Shown here in pieces: positions 1 to 11,644 of a DNA stretch of 64,000 bases. Both the position numbers and the translations under genes were made by a program. A model generated the notes under the pieces. The model was not told the origin of the DNA. It did not search any database and saw only the letters and a list, made by a program, of their open reading frames with translations. Source of the stretch: Eupeodes corollae (Eukaryota; Arthropoda; Insecta; Diptera; Syrphidae); contig NC_079147.1 of NCBI RefSeq assembly GCF_945859685.1, positions 189,331,174 to 189,395,173 of the forward strand, read 5' to 3'. Numbering within the stretch: position 1 is the stretch's first letter; each line of letters begins with the position of its first letter.

Positions 1-430
1 CCTATTGAAACCAGATATCTTCCACCTCCATATCTTCCAATTCTGGCCATACCAGGTTCGTTATCATCTCACGATAGAAAATTCACAGTAACAGCCTGAC
101 GAAAATACGGCCCGCTATTTTCTTCGAAAATGTATCAACTTTTACCATTTCTTGCCACCATTCGAAATATTGACGACCTCCACGCTTGAAATAGTCAATA
201 GGCTTTAGTTCTTGAGTAAATTGCACATTGTAAGCGTGTTAATGAAAGTCCTCATGCATAAGATTCATCAACGACGAGCGTAAGAGGTGCAATTGTTGGA
301 CACGACGCCACGACGAGTTGAGGTTGACGGCACTACATCCACACTATGTGGAACAGGAACAATATTTTCTGCAGTACGGTTTGTTGAAAAAAATTTGCGA
401 CTGTACGCACATTTGAACGATTAAATTGAT
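1..430 (-). pseudogene. Transposase relic, IS630/Tc1-mariner superfamily (N-terminal and middle part)
   Basis: Read on the minus strand, with frame changes, this stretch resembles the insect DDE transposases often annotated as Tc3-like. In order I see an N-terminal helix-turn-helix-like stretch with a TSTRR core, then HAYNVQFTQELKPIDYFKR, then an EWWQEMVKVDTFSKKI segment, and finally EDMEVEDIWFQ, which corresponds to the usual DDMWFQ motif. The catalytic segment between SKKI and DIWFQ is largely lost, and stops and frameshifts interrupt the reading. It runs off the left edge of the window. A C-terminal fragment of what looks like the same family lies at 56640-56925. The superfamily call rests on motif recognition. 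It is certainly non-functional. Confidence 0.6.
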
Positions 431-953
431 CGAAAAAATCAGGTAGTTTATGATATGTATTTTATTTTAAACCCCCATGTTTATAATAAGCCAGAATAAC
501 TTTATATCATTGCTCGATTATGTATCTTTCTACGGTTCAAATTGAGTTAAACTGAAATTGAGAAATGTCAAATGAAATCCAGAATAAATCTTAAATTAAA
601 CGTGTGGTTCACATTCAACTTCAGCCCTTAAAATTTAACCACCCTTTATAAATAATGTTCCACCAATGTAGTTATATGCTTATATTTTCTGATAAAGTAG
701 ATTTCCCTCCAGAGACCTTAAAAATACTTACCCAAAATAGAAATAGTTTTAAAGCCATCTATAGATTTAGGTAAACCAATAAAATAAACAAACATACCCT
801 TTAAAATCTACCCCTTTATAGTAAAACCTCCCATAAAATAAACGAATTAGGTATGAGGCTCAATTTAAATGTAAACATTAAACCTTAAAACCAAATTTTA
901 CATAACATTATAATATATTTATATTTTTGTTTGCTTTTTCTTTATCAATTTAG

Positions 954-1073
954 CTCAATATGCTAATGCGACTACAAGAGGCTGCCAATTATTCAGAAAA
1001 TCAAGAACAAGAATCAGACTGTGCCAGTTTAGACTCAAATATTACACCAGACAGTTCAGCGGGCGCAGAGTAA
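954..1073 (+). CDS. Terminal coding exon of an unrecognised gene
   Basis: A pyrimidine-rich tract ending in TTTAG (939-953) precedes an open frame of 39 codons ending in TAA at 1071-1073. The frame begins LNMLMRLQEAANYS and ends LDSNITPDSSAGAE. The composition is that of a real protein tail: a short amphipathic helix, then an acidic Ser/Thr-rich end. Local GC is higher than in the flanks. The rest of the gene would lie to the left of the window, and the AT-rich DNA after 1073 would be its 3' UTR. I do not recognise the protein and assign no function. The main alternative is a chance open frame after a chance acceptor. Confidence 0.5.
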   Translation, partial: LNMLMRLQEAANYSENQEQESDCASLDSNITPDSSAGAE

Positions 1074-3580
1074 AACAAAAAGTAATTTTTATATTAACAT
1101 ACCTACCCTATACGAATATAATCGGAAAATGTAAAATAATCAAAAGAATTAAATTTAAAAAAGAAAATCGATTTTATTCAATTTGTAAAAGATTTATTTT
1201 TCATCATCGTAATCAAAAGAAGAGATCCTTTGTCCCTCTCAGAAAATCAAATGAACAAAAAAATGAACAAATAAAAATACTTTTTAAATATCCTTTTTTT
1301 CCACCCCATCCTTTCGCGAAAGTAATTGATTAAAATTAATTTATAAAGAAAGAAAGAAATCGTTGAGGGAAATGTAAATTTATCAAATAAATTAATGATG
1401 ATGATAAAGAAGGATTTCAAAATATGATGGAAATAATTTTTAGGGAATTTCAAAAAGTGAAAAGCTAAAATCAAAATTAACAACACAAAAACGTAAAAAG
1501 GTTAAAAACAAAACTAAATTAAGTGGATTTTTATCTTAAGCCAAAATTCAAAAGAAAAAGGCAAACAACACTAAATGAATATAAAGGACCAAACTTTGTG
1601 ATTTAATTAATTATTTTCAAATAAACCAATTAAAATCCATATTTAACTTTTTTTATTTGCAAGATGAATGCAAACTTTCACAGACAAAAGCCACTAAATT
1701 GTTCTGCCTGTCTGATGAGTCTTCCTCGTCGTCATCATCCTCCATCATGCGAATAGTAAAATGAAAAAAAAAGATAGCACTTCCGGTTGGAGGAAGACAT
1801 CAATTCTGCTAAATAAAAGCCCTTTTTTTTTGTTTGTCTGTGTGTAGTTGAGTCCTTTTAGAAAAATGTCAATCATAGAAAAATCTTTTTCTCTTTGTGT
1901 CTGCGAAACAGGGGAAAACTTTTGTGCATTAAAACTTTATGTCATATTGTTTTGGATTTATGTGTCATGTTAGTTTGTCTTTTTTTTTATTTTGTTAAGA
2001 AATTCGAAAACTTTCTTTTACTACTTTCGATGTAGAATCCTTTTTCCAAAATGCGAAAGAAGTTTTAAGAAATAATTTGTAGTTGCACGTGTGTTAGAAA
2101 TTTTGTTTGTTCTCTTTTTGGAGTTTTTTTTTAATTTTGATTAAACTTAAACTGAGCTGGAACTTAGCACCTGTCATTTTGGAAATGTTGTACAAAAGCA
2201 ACTTAAACCCTAGACAAAGGCCCGATTTTTCAATACAAAGTCAAAATAGATTAAATGCAACTTTTTCACTCTGTAAAAATGTGCACTGAAAAAAAACGGG
2301 CCTAAGATATAGGTAACCCTCCTTCTAGGTTTCAGTTTTACCTTGATAAATTTCTTAATAAATTACACCCTTAGCACTTGTTACAAAAATGCAATTGTGT
2401 GTAGGTATACATAATTCAAACACCCCTTTTCCTATTTAAATATTTTTATTTTTTTTGTCTGCACAAAGAATTAATCCCCTTTTTCAAATCCACTTAAGAT
2501 AAAAATCCACTAAAATTTGATAGGAATAAATAAAAACAAATAAATCGAAATGTAAAAAGCCAAATAATTATTAAGTAATAAATTATATAAACAAAAATTA
2601 TGTAAAATAATAAATAAATAAATTAAAAAACAATTTATATATATAACAATCCTTTTCGCTTATATATACGTATATATAAAATATGATTGTTGCTTTACGT
2701 AAAAAATGAAAATTTTTGATACCTAATGACCTATGCTATATTAAGAGACCGACAAAATATAAAACAAAAATAAAACATTATACAAACTAAAACAAAATCA
2801 AAAAAAAATTAAAAGAATTTTAATTAAATTATCGTTGTAAATAATATATAAACTAACTTTTAAACTAAAAACAAATATAAATCAATAAAAACAATATCTT
2901 TACTAACAAAAAAATTATAAATTATATGTTTTTTTATACAATACATATATAACAATAAAAACAAAATTAAATATTTATATGTTTTAATAATTATCAACAA
3001 GAAAAAAGAACTATGTTTAATTTTATTAATAAATTAAATCTATAAATGTAATAACAGGTTAACAAAGACACACACAAAAACAACATATTATATATTTAAT
3101 GTAATAAGTAATTTTATGCTATTTAAAAAAAAAATTAAAATTAAAAAACAATAAATTTGCCAAGTAAATAAAGTAATTTTCCTTATTTAAAACAAAACAA
3201 AATAAATAATTTAATAACCAACAGAAAAAAAAACACTACACCAATAAGCAAATAAAACCATAGCTAAATAAAATATCCTCTCATAAAAAAAAATCCTTTT
3301 TAAAACAGCAATATTCCTTGATTATTAAAATCTGTTTGTTTTTTGTTTTTCATATGCAAATATTTGCATGTATTTACTACCTTATATAATTTTCCGAACC
3401 GAGAAAAAAATGAACTATATAATTTTAAATTTATATTAAAAAACGAAAACAGAAAAAAAATATATTCATAGGGCATAAAAACCTTTTATGTAGTTATTAT
3501 TGAATTTAATTGATATTGATTATTATTATTATTAAAAAATAAAATCAAACTGAATAAAAGAAAATTAAATAATAAAATTT
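1074..3580. other. AT-rich tract without genes (probable 3' UTR plus intergenic)
   Basis: About 2.5 kb of very AT-rich sequence with many A and T runs, several AATAAA-like strings, and short TAT/TTA simple repeats (for example around 2640-2680 and 3520-3535). The part nearest 1073 is probably the long 3' UTR of the gene ending there. I see no credible coding frame: the longest open stretches are low-complexity. No terminal inverted repeats were noticed. Confidence 0.6.
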
Positions 3581-5560
3581 AATAAAACATACAACAAAAA
3601 TATTGTTTTTCTTTTTTAAATTCCTCCTACACAACTGATGCATTGCAATGCAAGTTTTTCATATTAATTTTGAAATGTGCTTGCTCATGCTCAATGCTCA
3701 TCCCAATTTTTCTTCTCTCCTTCAGCGTACTAAGAAAAAATTACGGATTCTTTTCAATGCACCAGGCGATCATGAAAAGTAGGGTACATTTTTTAGTTTC
3801 GTGTTGCTCTCTATTTTTGGTTCTACAATTTGTATGTATGCGTGTTGTATTTCGAAAAAAAAACGAACCACTCCTCTTTTAAGATTTTTTTTTAGTTTTA
3901 AACTGTACTTTTTGTGAAGTGGGCTGGGCTTAATAACTCCAGTATAAAGCAAAAAAACAAGCAAAATATATTCTACCTTCTTTCTCAGCATGATCGCCTG
4001 ATGCATCAATAGAAGAAGTAAGTCAAACTGTATTAGTCCCCGAAGGCAGCGTGGCAAAAAGAAAAATACCAATTCTACTTTAATTTTGGAATTACCAGGC
4101 TCACAGTTTTTATAGCAAGTCCGTCTGCCTTTATTTTTTGAAATTCTTTACCTAGGCAATCTTGATTTGTAACAGGTATCGTTTTCTTTTGAATACATAC
4201 TTAAACAAAAATTAAGATGAATACATACAGGATAAGCCACATCCTCCCTTCTCCATTTCTATCAGTATTAGAAGTTGTAGAAGAAATGAAAAAAAAAACG
4301 AGCAGATAAAAAGATGAAACCATACATACAACGAAATGAAAGAAAACACAATCACACTGACATATATGTATGTGTACCTTCTTTTTTATATATATACTGA
4401 TCATCTGTTAGTATGGTACATCAAATTTATTGGTGTCAGCGCTCGTATGTTTTTTGGGTGCTGGGAGCATTTTCTAAATATCAAATACTAAAAAATGTGC
4501 TTTCTCAAATATTCAAAGAATAATTCATACCATTCACTAGGTTAAAAAGTTGATGGGAAGGTATTAGTTGGCAACTACAAGCCTATATACCAATAATATC
4601 TGTGTTCGTTCTTTGGTTTTGTTGTATTTGATACATTAAATAATTAAATTTAATAAAACATACAATAAAAATTTTGTTTTTTCTTTTTTAAATTTCTCGT
4701 ACTGAACTGCTGCAGCCCTATGGATTGACATAGCAATGCACATTTTTCATATTTCATTTTGAAATGTGCGGCCAAAATACTCATCCCAATTTTTCTTCTC
4801 TCCTTGAGCGAACTAAGACAAAATTACAAGTTCTTTTCAATGCACCAGGCGATCATGAAAAGTAGGGTACATTTTTAGTTTCGGTTTTCTCTGCTCTTTC
4901 TTAAAATTCGCTTCAACCATTTGTATGTATTAGTTAAGAAGTTTTGGTTTCTTTATTTCTGTTTCTGCATGCAGGTAAAAAATAAACGAACCACGCCTCT
5001 TTCATGATTTTTGATGGCTTTAAACGGTGCAAAATACTGTGAAGTGGGCTGTGCTTAATAACTCTATGGATAAAAAAAAAAAAACAAGGTAGATAAGATA
5101 TATTCTACCTTCTTTCTCAGCATGGTCGTCTGATGCATCAATAGAAGAAGTAAGTCAAAATGTAGTAGTGCCCGAAGGCAGTGGGCAAAAACAAAAATAC
5201 CAATGCTGCGTTAATTTTGGATTCACCAGGCTCACAGTTTTTATAGCAAGTGCGTCTGCCTTTATTTTTTGAAATTCGTTAGCTAGGCAATCATGATTTT
5301 TAACAGGTAGCCTTTTTATTAATATTTCCAATTGGACAAAGCAAATTTTATGATGCATACAAACAGGATAAGCCACATCCTCCCTCCTCAACCATACATA
5401 CAACGAAGTGAAGGACAACACAATTACACTTTCTTTGGCATATAGTGATCTTCTGTTAGTGAGGTACATCAAATTTATTGCTGTCACTACTAGTATGTTT
5501 TTTGGGTACTGGAAGCACTTTCTAAATATCAATTAGTACAAAATGTGCTTTCTTAAATAT
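3580..5560. repeat. Two tandem copies of complex ~1.1-kb repeat unit U, each with internal inverted arms
   Basis: The copies start near 3580 and 4640. The anchor GCGATCATGAAAAGTAGGGT occurs at about 3767 and 4850, giving a period near 1.08 kb. In each copy the segment around ATGCACCAGGCGATCATG is repeated in inverted form about 230 bp later (3981-4008 in copy 1, 5116-5144 in copy 2), so each unit could fold into a long hairpin. Other landmarks shared by the copies are TTTGAAATGTGC followed by ACTCATCCCAATTTTTCTTC, the string GAAGTGGGCT, and CTCACAGTTTTTATAGCAAG. Small open frames here follow the repeat and are not taken as genes. More copies lie at 7310-10072, 11640-14387 and 15960-17300. The family is unknown to me. 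Confidence 0.75.
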
Positions 5561-5639
5561 GCAAAGAACAATTTAAAAGTTTGTAATTTTTTGCGTTGAG
5601 TTTAAAAAGTTGTTATTTGAATTATTCTTACAAAATTTT

Positions 5640-7318
5640 AAATATACCAACAAAGTAGTATAGTTTGAAAATCTAGTTTTGTTAAATAGATTTTTAGTCG
5701 AAAACAAACGTTTACCAATTTAAGTAGAATTTCTTAAATTTGTACAAATTTTATGAATGAAATTAATTTGAGAGAAAATTTGCGTACTATTTCTTGTGGA
5801 TTTCAAAACGGACTGTTGGATTTTTATTTAAAACAAATACTTAATATCGAAAACAATATTTCCTGTAAAATAAAGAGTTTCGTAGATAACATATTTAATT
5901 TTAAAAGCTTTTTGAGTCGTAGGAAAATTATTACCAATTTACTTAGCATTGTGTTTTTGTTAGGTTTTTATTTTTTTTAAAATAAACTGATGATTCAATT
6001 TTCCTCAACATTTTACTGAGTGTTGACAACAATAATTTTTAAAAGATAAAAGTAGTTTGAAGCTTATATCTCTTAGCTCTGAAATGATATTTGAGTCGAA
6101 AACCAACTTTTATTACTTTTTTTCTTTAGGTTTTTACTTTTGGTAAGAAAACTGTCATTTCGATTTTTCTTAAAATTTGTCTGAATGGTAAAAACAATAT
6201 TTTTTATAAGTTAAAATGAGTAAGAAGCCATTATCTCAGACTTTTGAGTCGAAAATCAATTTTTAATAGCTTTTGTTATATTTTTTTGGTTTTTAATTTT
6301 TTGTAAAAAAAACTGTCAATTCGATGTTTTTCAAGATTTTAATAAATGTCACCAACAATATTTTTTTGAAAGATAAAAGAAGTTTAAAGCCTATATCTCA
6401 AAGCTTTGAAAAGATTTTTGAGTTGAAAATCAACTTTTATTAATTTTTTTGTTTAGGGTTTTATTTTTTGGTAAAAAAAAACTGTCAATTCGATTTTTTT
6501 CAACAATTATCAAAATGTTGAAAACAGTATTTCTTATGAGATAAAAAAGTTTAACGCCTTAATCTCAAGTTTTTGAAAAAATATTTGAGTCGAAATTCAA
6601 TTTTTACCAACTTTGAGTAAAGTTATTTTGTTTAAGGTTTTTATTTTTATAAAAAAAAACTGTCAATAAGATTTTTCTCAAAATTTTATCAGATGTCAAA
6701 AACATTATTCTTCGTTGCACAAAATTGTTTGGGAGATGAAATCATATTTTAGTCGTAAAAATCTGATAGGCGACAAATTTTTTTTTCAGTTGTTTTGATT
6801 TATAAAAAAAACCATTTATTATAATTGTTTTCTATCACGTTACAATTTAATTTAAGTCTCAAGTGTCATTGGTTCATGAGATATTTAGGTAGAACCAAAA
6901 TGTTCACCTTTTTTTTAAATTGATATGGTTAAAAAACCACCCACGCAACTTCTTTTAGAGTCTTTTCTGCATCTTTCTGTCTTATTATTTGTATAAAAAA
7001 ATGTATTTGAAGTCGATATCTCTTCTGGTTCTTGAGCTATGGACGACGAAAAAAACGTTGCGAACGTACGGGCGTACGAATGTGCGAACATACGGACATA
7101 CGTACGTACACACGCACGCACATACATCTTTCTAAAAGTCGACTCTAGAGACGAAATAAAAGATTTTTAGAAAGATGTCTGTGCGTGCGTGTTTACGTAC
7201 GTTCGTACAGACATCTTTCTAAAAAATGTTTTATTTCGACTCTAGAGACCTGAAAACGTCGAGAAATGTCGAAATTTTCAATTTGACAAATCGGACCCAT
7301 TACAATAACTTCCTATTA
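5640..7318. repeat. AT-rich element T2, copy 1 (monomer array plus CGTACG block)
   Basis: From about 5750 to 6720 a degenerate monomer of roughly 155-180 bp recurs five times. Each carries a phrase like GAGTCGAAAATCAATTTTTA, then GGTTTTTATTTTTTGTAAAA, then AACTGTCAATTCGATTTTT. After this come TTCATGAGATATTTAGG, TCTTCTGGTTCTTGAGCTAT and a block of alternating CGTACG/ACGTACGT words (7058-7130), then an inverted copy of part of that block (7141-7212). The element ends with a CCCATTACAATAACTTCCTA phrase and a short AACTTCC/GGAAGTT palindrome near 7310. Similar elements lie at 10073-11644, 14388-15959 and 58960-60137, with fragments elsewhere. I see no coding capacity and no known transposon class. 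Confidence 0.7.
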
Positions 7319-9094
7319 GAAGTTAATAAATAATACAAACAAAAACATTTTTTTATTTCTCTCGGAGGACCTGTGGCGCCTGAATTTACATTGTGATTTT
7401 CATCTCTTCTTTTTGAAATGTGCTTGTAAAAATACTCATCCCAATTTCCTTTCTCCATCAGCAAATTTAAAAATATATAATAACAAATTCTTTTCACTGC
7501 ACCAGGCGATCATGAAAAGTAGGATGGATGCATGTTTTAGTTTTAGTTTGATCTGCTCTCCTTCAAATTTGGTTCTACCATTTTGTATGTATGCGTTGAG
7601 AAGTTTTGCTTTACTATTTCTGTTTTCACCTTTTTTGCGTAACCACATCCAACCAACAAAAAAACTAACGCCTCCTCTTTGGTGATTGTGTTGGTCTTTC
7701 TTTTTCTCCTGAAACGGAACAAATAATATTTTGAAGTGGGCTTGGTTATTCATATTGAGGGCACACTTTAATATCGAAGTATGGAATAAAAACAAAATAT
7801 ATAATACCTTCTTCCTCAGCATTGTCATTGGTCGCCTGGCACATCAATAGAATTTAAACAGTAGTATGGTCCGGACACCGGAGGCCGTTTTCTGCGTTAA
7901 ACATTTTGTATTGGCCGGGATAACATATTTCATAGCAAGTCAGCCTTTTTTTGTAATTCATGCTTTGTAAGAGACCTTTTCTTATGAATACTTCCAAAGA
8001 GAACAGAGCAAAACTTATTCTTATTTTCTATCAGTATAAGTATGTAAAAGAAACTATACAGAAACCCAAAGATAAGAACAACTGAAACCAAATTTATAAC
8101 GAAAAGCAAATCAAAACAACAACAGATAAATGTGAATCTTCTTGGCCATCATGATCGCTGGTAGTAGTAGTCTGATTTTTACGTGTTATGTTTTGAAAAT
8201 TGAGAGCACTTTCTCAATATAAAGTGCTACAAAATGTGCATAATTATAGTTTTTGTTCTGATCAGATTTTTAAGCTTCAAATATCCAAAGAAAAAGTTGA
8301 GAAGTAGGTATTCTTTGTCTACTAGGATCCTGTATAGCAGAAAGCCCTGTATTCGTTCATTCCTTTCGTTTTAATTGTGATATTCACACTGTTCTATAAG
8401 AAATCAAATGGAATGAAACAAAAAAATTAAATAACAAAATTTAATAAAACTTACGAACAAATATTGTTTTGTTGACTGTTGCGTCCCTTCAATGGATTGA
8501 CATTGCGTTAAAGCGTTATTCATCTCTTCTTCTTAAAATATACTTCCATAGAATAATCCCAACTCATACTTTTCCTTCAGAAAACTTACCAAACAATTCT
8601 TTTCACTGAACCAGGCAATCATGACAAGTAGGATGCATTTTTTAAGTTTTGTTTGGATCTGTTCTCCTTTGTATTTTCTGCTTACACGTTTCAGAAACGC
8701 AAAACGCTTCTTACGGTTCTGTTCTTTTGTTATTTTTTTCCTGAAGCGGCACTAAAAATGGGATGGGCTTAGTTTTTCGTTTGCAAGGGCAAATTTTAAT
8801 AAAGAAGATGAAACAAAAGAAAAGAAACAAAATAAATTACACCTTCTTAGTCAGCCTGTTCACCTGATGTATCAATAGAAATTAAGTGAAACTGCAGCGC
8901 CCAAATGTAGTGGGCAAAAACAAAAATATACATACAGGATAAGCCATATCCTCCCTGCTCAATTTCGATAAATATTAGTAGGTCCAGAAGAAATGAAATA
9001 GAAATACACTTGAAAGAACAACGGAAACCAAATCTCTATAACGAAAAGCAAATCATAACAACTCAGGTATATGTAGTATCTTGATCGTTGTAGT

Positions 9095-9618
9095 CACGAT
9101 TGCCACATTGGTCATCTGTGACCAAATTTGGTCTTTATTTTTTCACTTGGTCAAATGGTCATTTGTTATTTCATTTGGTCATATTTTTTGGAAACGACAA
9201 AAGATGTTCGACAATTTTAGTAACGACAACGTTCTTTTAACATACTCACTTAGCTAAATAGAAATAACTGTCAAACCCATTTAAGCAACTTTGTGTAAAT
9301 AATAACTCTTGATCTGAAATTATGGACTAAGCCGTAAAAATTCTCGAAATCGAAATTATTGTAAAAACTTATATACTCTGATTAAATGTTAAAACGTTTT
9401 GTTTTTATAATTCGTCATCTTTATTTGGGTTCATCAAATTTAGTTAAGTGTGTTAGGGATTTTGTGAGTTTATTTGTAAGTAATTAACAAATAAATGATA
9501 TCTGCATAATTTGGAAAATATGTTAAACAAAATGTTATTATGTTGGTAATTTTTACCTACAAGTGGTCATTTTTATTTTCAAATTTGTACACACACTTTT
9601 TTTCAAGTGGCAACCGTG
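9095..9618. mobile_element. hAT-type MITE (524 bp) inserted in a U repeat
   Basis: Starts CACGATTGCCAC and ends as the inverted complement of CACGGTTGCCAC, so the terminal inverted repeats match at 11 of 12 bases. The 8 bp on the left (9087-9094, GTTGTAGT) and right (9619-9626, GTAGTAGT) match at 7 of 8, and an 8-bp target duplication is the mark of hAT transposons. The related U unit at about 8150-8175 lacks the insertion and reads through this site, which supports the limits. Near the ends the words TTGGTCA and TGGTCATT recur. There is no coding capacity. Confidence 0.75.
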
Positions 9619-10072
9619 GTAGTAGTCGTCTGGCACGTACTTCGTATGTTTTGGAAACTGGGAGCACTTTCTAAATATAAAGTGCTACAAAATGTGCATT
9701 TTATATATTCAAAGAATTATTGATCTCTTGGCGAAATAGTTGAGAATACAACTATCTACTACGATTTAAGCGGTAAAGCCTGAGGTCGTTTATTCCTCTT
9801 ATTTTTGTCGTAATATTCACTCGCCAAGTCCAAAAATCAAACTGAATAAAAAATAATACAATTTTATATAACATATACAAAATATAATGGTTTTTTACTT
9901 CTCGAAGCGGACTTTTTGTACCTGGATTGATTTTGCGTTTTACTCGTAGCGTTTTTCATCTTTTATTTCTTTTTCAAATGTGCTTGTTTAAAAACACACT
10001 CATCCCAACTCTTCTGAAAACTTACAAAAAAATAACAAATTTGGTCAATGTAGCAGGCGAAACAAAAGTAAA

Positions 10073-11644
10073 AAGAGGCTGGGATTCGACCCACACTGAT
10101 AACTTCGATTTGTCTTGCTTAAAAGTTTGTCTATATATACTAGTATCAATTTTTACCAAATGTGTGTACTATTTTTTATGAAAAAATGAACTGATGGATT
10201 TTTATATAAAAATTACAGAACATCCAAAACAATATTTTCTGTAAAATAAAAAGAGTTTCGTAGATAATATATTTAATTTTTAAAAGCTTTTTGAGTCGTA
10301 GGAAAATTTTCACCAACTTATTAGTATTGTTCTTTTGTTAGATTTTTATTTAAAAAAAAAAAATGATAATTCAATTTTCCTCAAAATTCTACTGAGTGTT
10401 GACAACAATAATTTTTAAAAGATAAAATTAGTTTAAAGCCTTTATCTCATGTTTTTGAAAAAATATTCGAGTCGAAATTCAATTTTTACCAAGTTTTATT
10501 AATTTTTTTCTTTAGGTTTTTATTTTTTGTAAGAAAACTGTCATTTCGCTTTTTCTCAAAATTTGTCAATATTTTTTATAAGTTAAAATTAGTAAGAAGC
10601 CATTATATCAGATTTTTGAAAAGATATTTGAGTCGAAAATTAATTTTTACCAACTTTTGTTAATTTTTTTTTCGGTTTTTATTTTTTGTAAAAAAAACTG
10701 TAAATTCGATGTTTTTCAAAATTTAATAAATGTCAACAACAATATTTTTTGAAAGATAAAAGTTGTTTAAAGCCTATATCTCAAAGCTTTGAAAAGGTAT
10801 TTTAGTTGAACATCAATTTTTACGAACTTTTATTAGTTTTTTTGTTTAGGGTTTTAGTTTTAGTAAAAAAAAACTGTCAATTTGATTTTTCTCAACATTT
10901 TTCAAAATGTTGAAAACAATATTCCTTATGAGATAAAATACGTTTAAGGCCTTAATCTCAAGTTTTTGACAAATATTTGAGTCGAAATTCAATTTTTACC
11001 AACTTTGAGTAATATTTTTTTAGGTTTTTATTTTTTATAAAAAAACTGTCAATTATATTTTTCTCAAAATCTTATCCGATGTCAAAAACATTACTTTTCG
11101 TTGCATAAAATTGTTTTAGAGATGAAATCATATTTAAGTGAAAAATTTCCAATTATTGGATTTTTTTCCGAAAATATAATTGTTTTGTATCACGTTACAA
11201 TATATAATAAAAAATTTAATTCAATTCTTTAGCGTCATTGGTTCATGAGATATTTTGGGTTAACCAAAATGTTCACCTTTTCTTTAAAGCCCTTACTGCA
11301 TCTTTCTGTGTTATTATCTGTATAAAAAAATTTATTTGAAGTCGATATCTCTTCTGGTTCTTGAGCTATGGGCCAACGAACATACGGACATACGGATGTA
11401 CGGACGTACACGAACGTACGTACACACGCACGCACAGACATCTTTCTAAAAATCGACTCTAGGGACGAGATAAAATATTTTTAGAATGATGTCTGTGCGT
11501 GCGTGTTTACGTACGTTCGTAGAGGCATCTTTCTAAAAAATGTTTTATTTCGACTCTAGAGACCTGAAAACGTCGAGAAATGTCAAAATTTTCAATTTGA
11601 CAAATCGGACCCATTACAATAACTTCCTATGGGAAGTTAATAAA
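10073..11644. repeat. AT-rich element T2, copy 2
   Basis: Starts with a GCTGGGATTCGACCCACACT phrase also seen at 58967, continues through ~170-bp monomers containing TTGAGTCGAAATTCAATTTT, and ends with the CGTACG block (11377-11430), its inverted partner (11460-11522) and the AACTTCCTATGGGAAGTT palindrome (11622-11639). It is part of the duplicated segment, so it recurs at 14388-15959. The minus strand across the CGTACG block reads as an arginine/valine-rich open frame, which I regard as a product of the alternating sequence and not a gene. Confidence 0.7.

Noticed and set aside
5640..7318. T2 as a Helitron because of its terminal AACTTCC/GGAAGTT hairpin
   Set aside because: No CTRR 3' end or TC 5' end could be placed, and no Rep/helicase remains are present.
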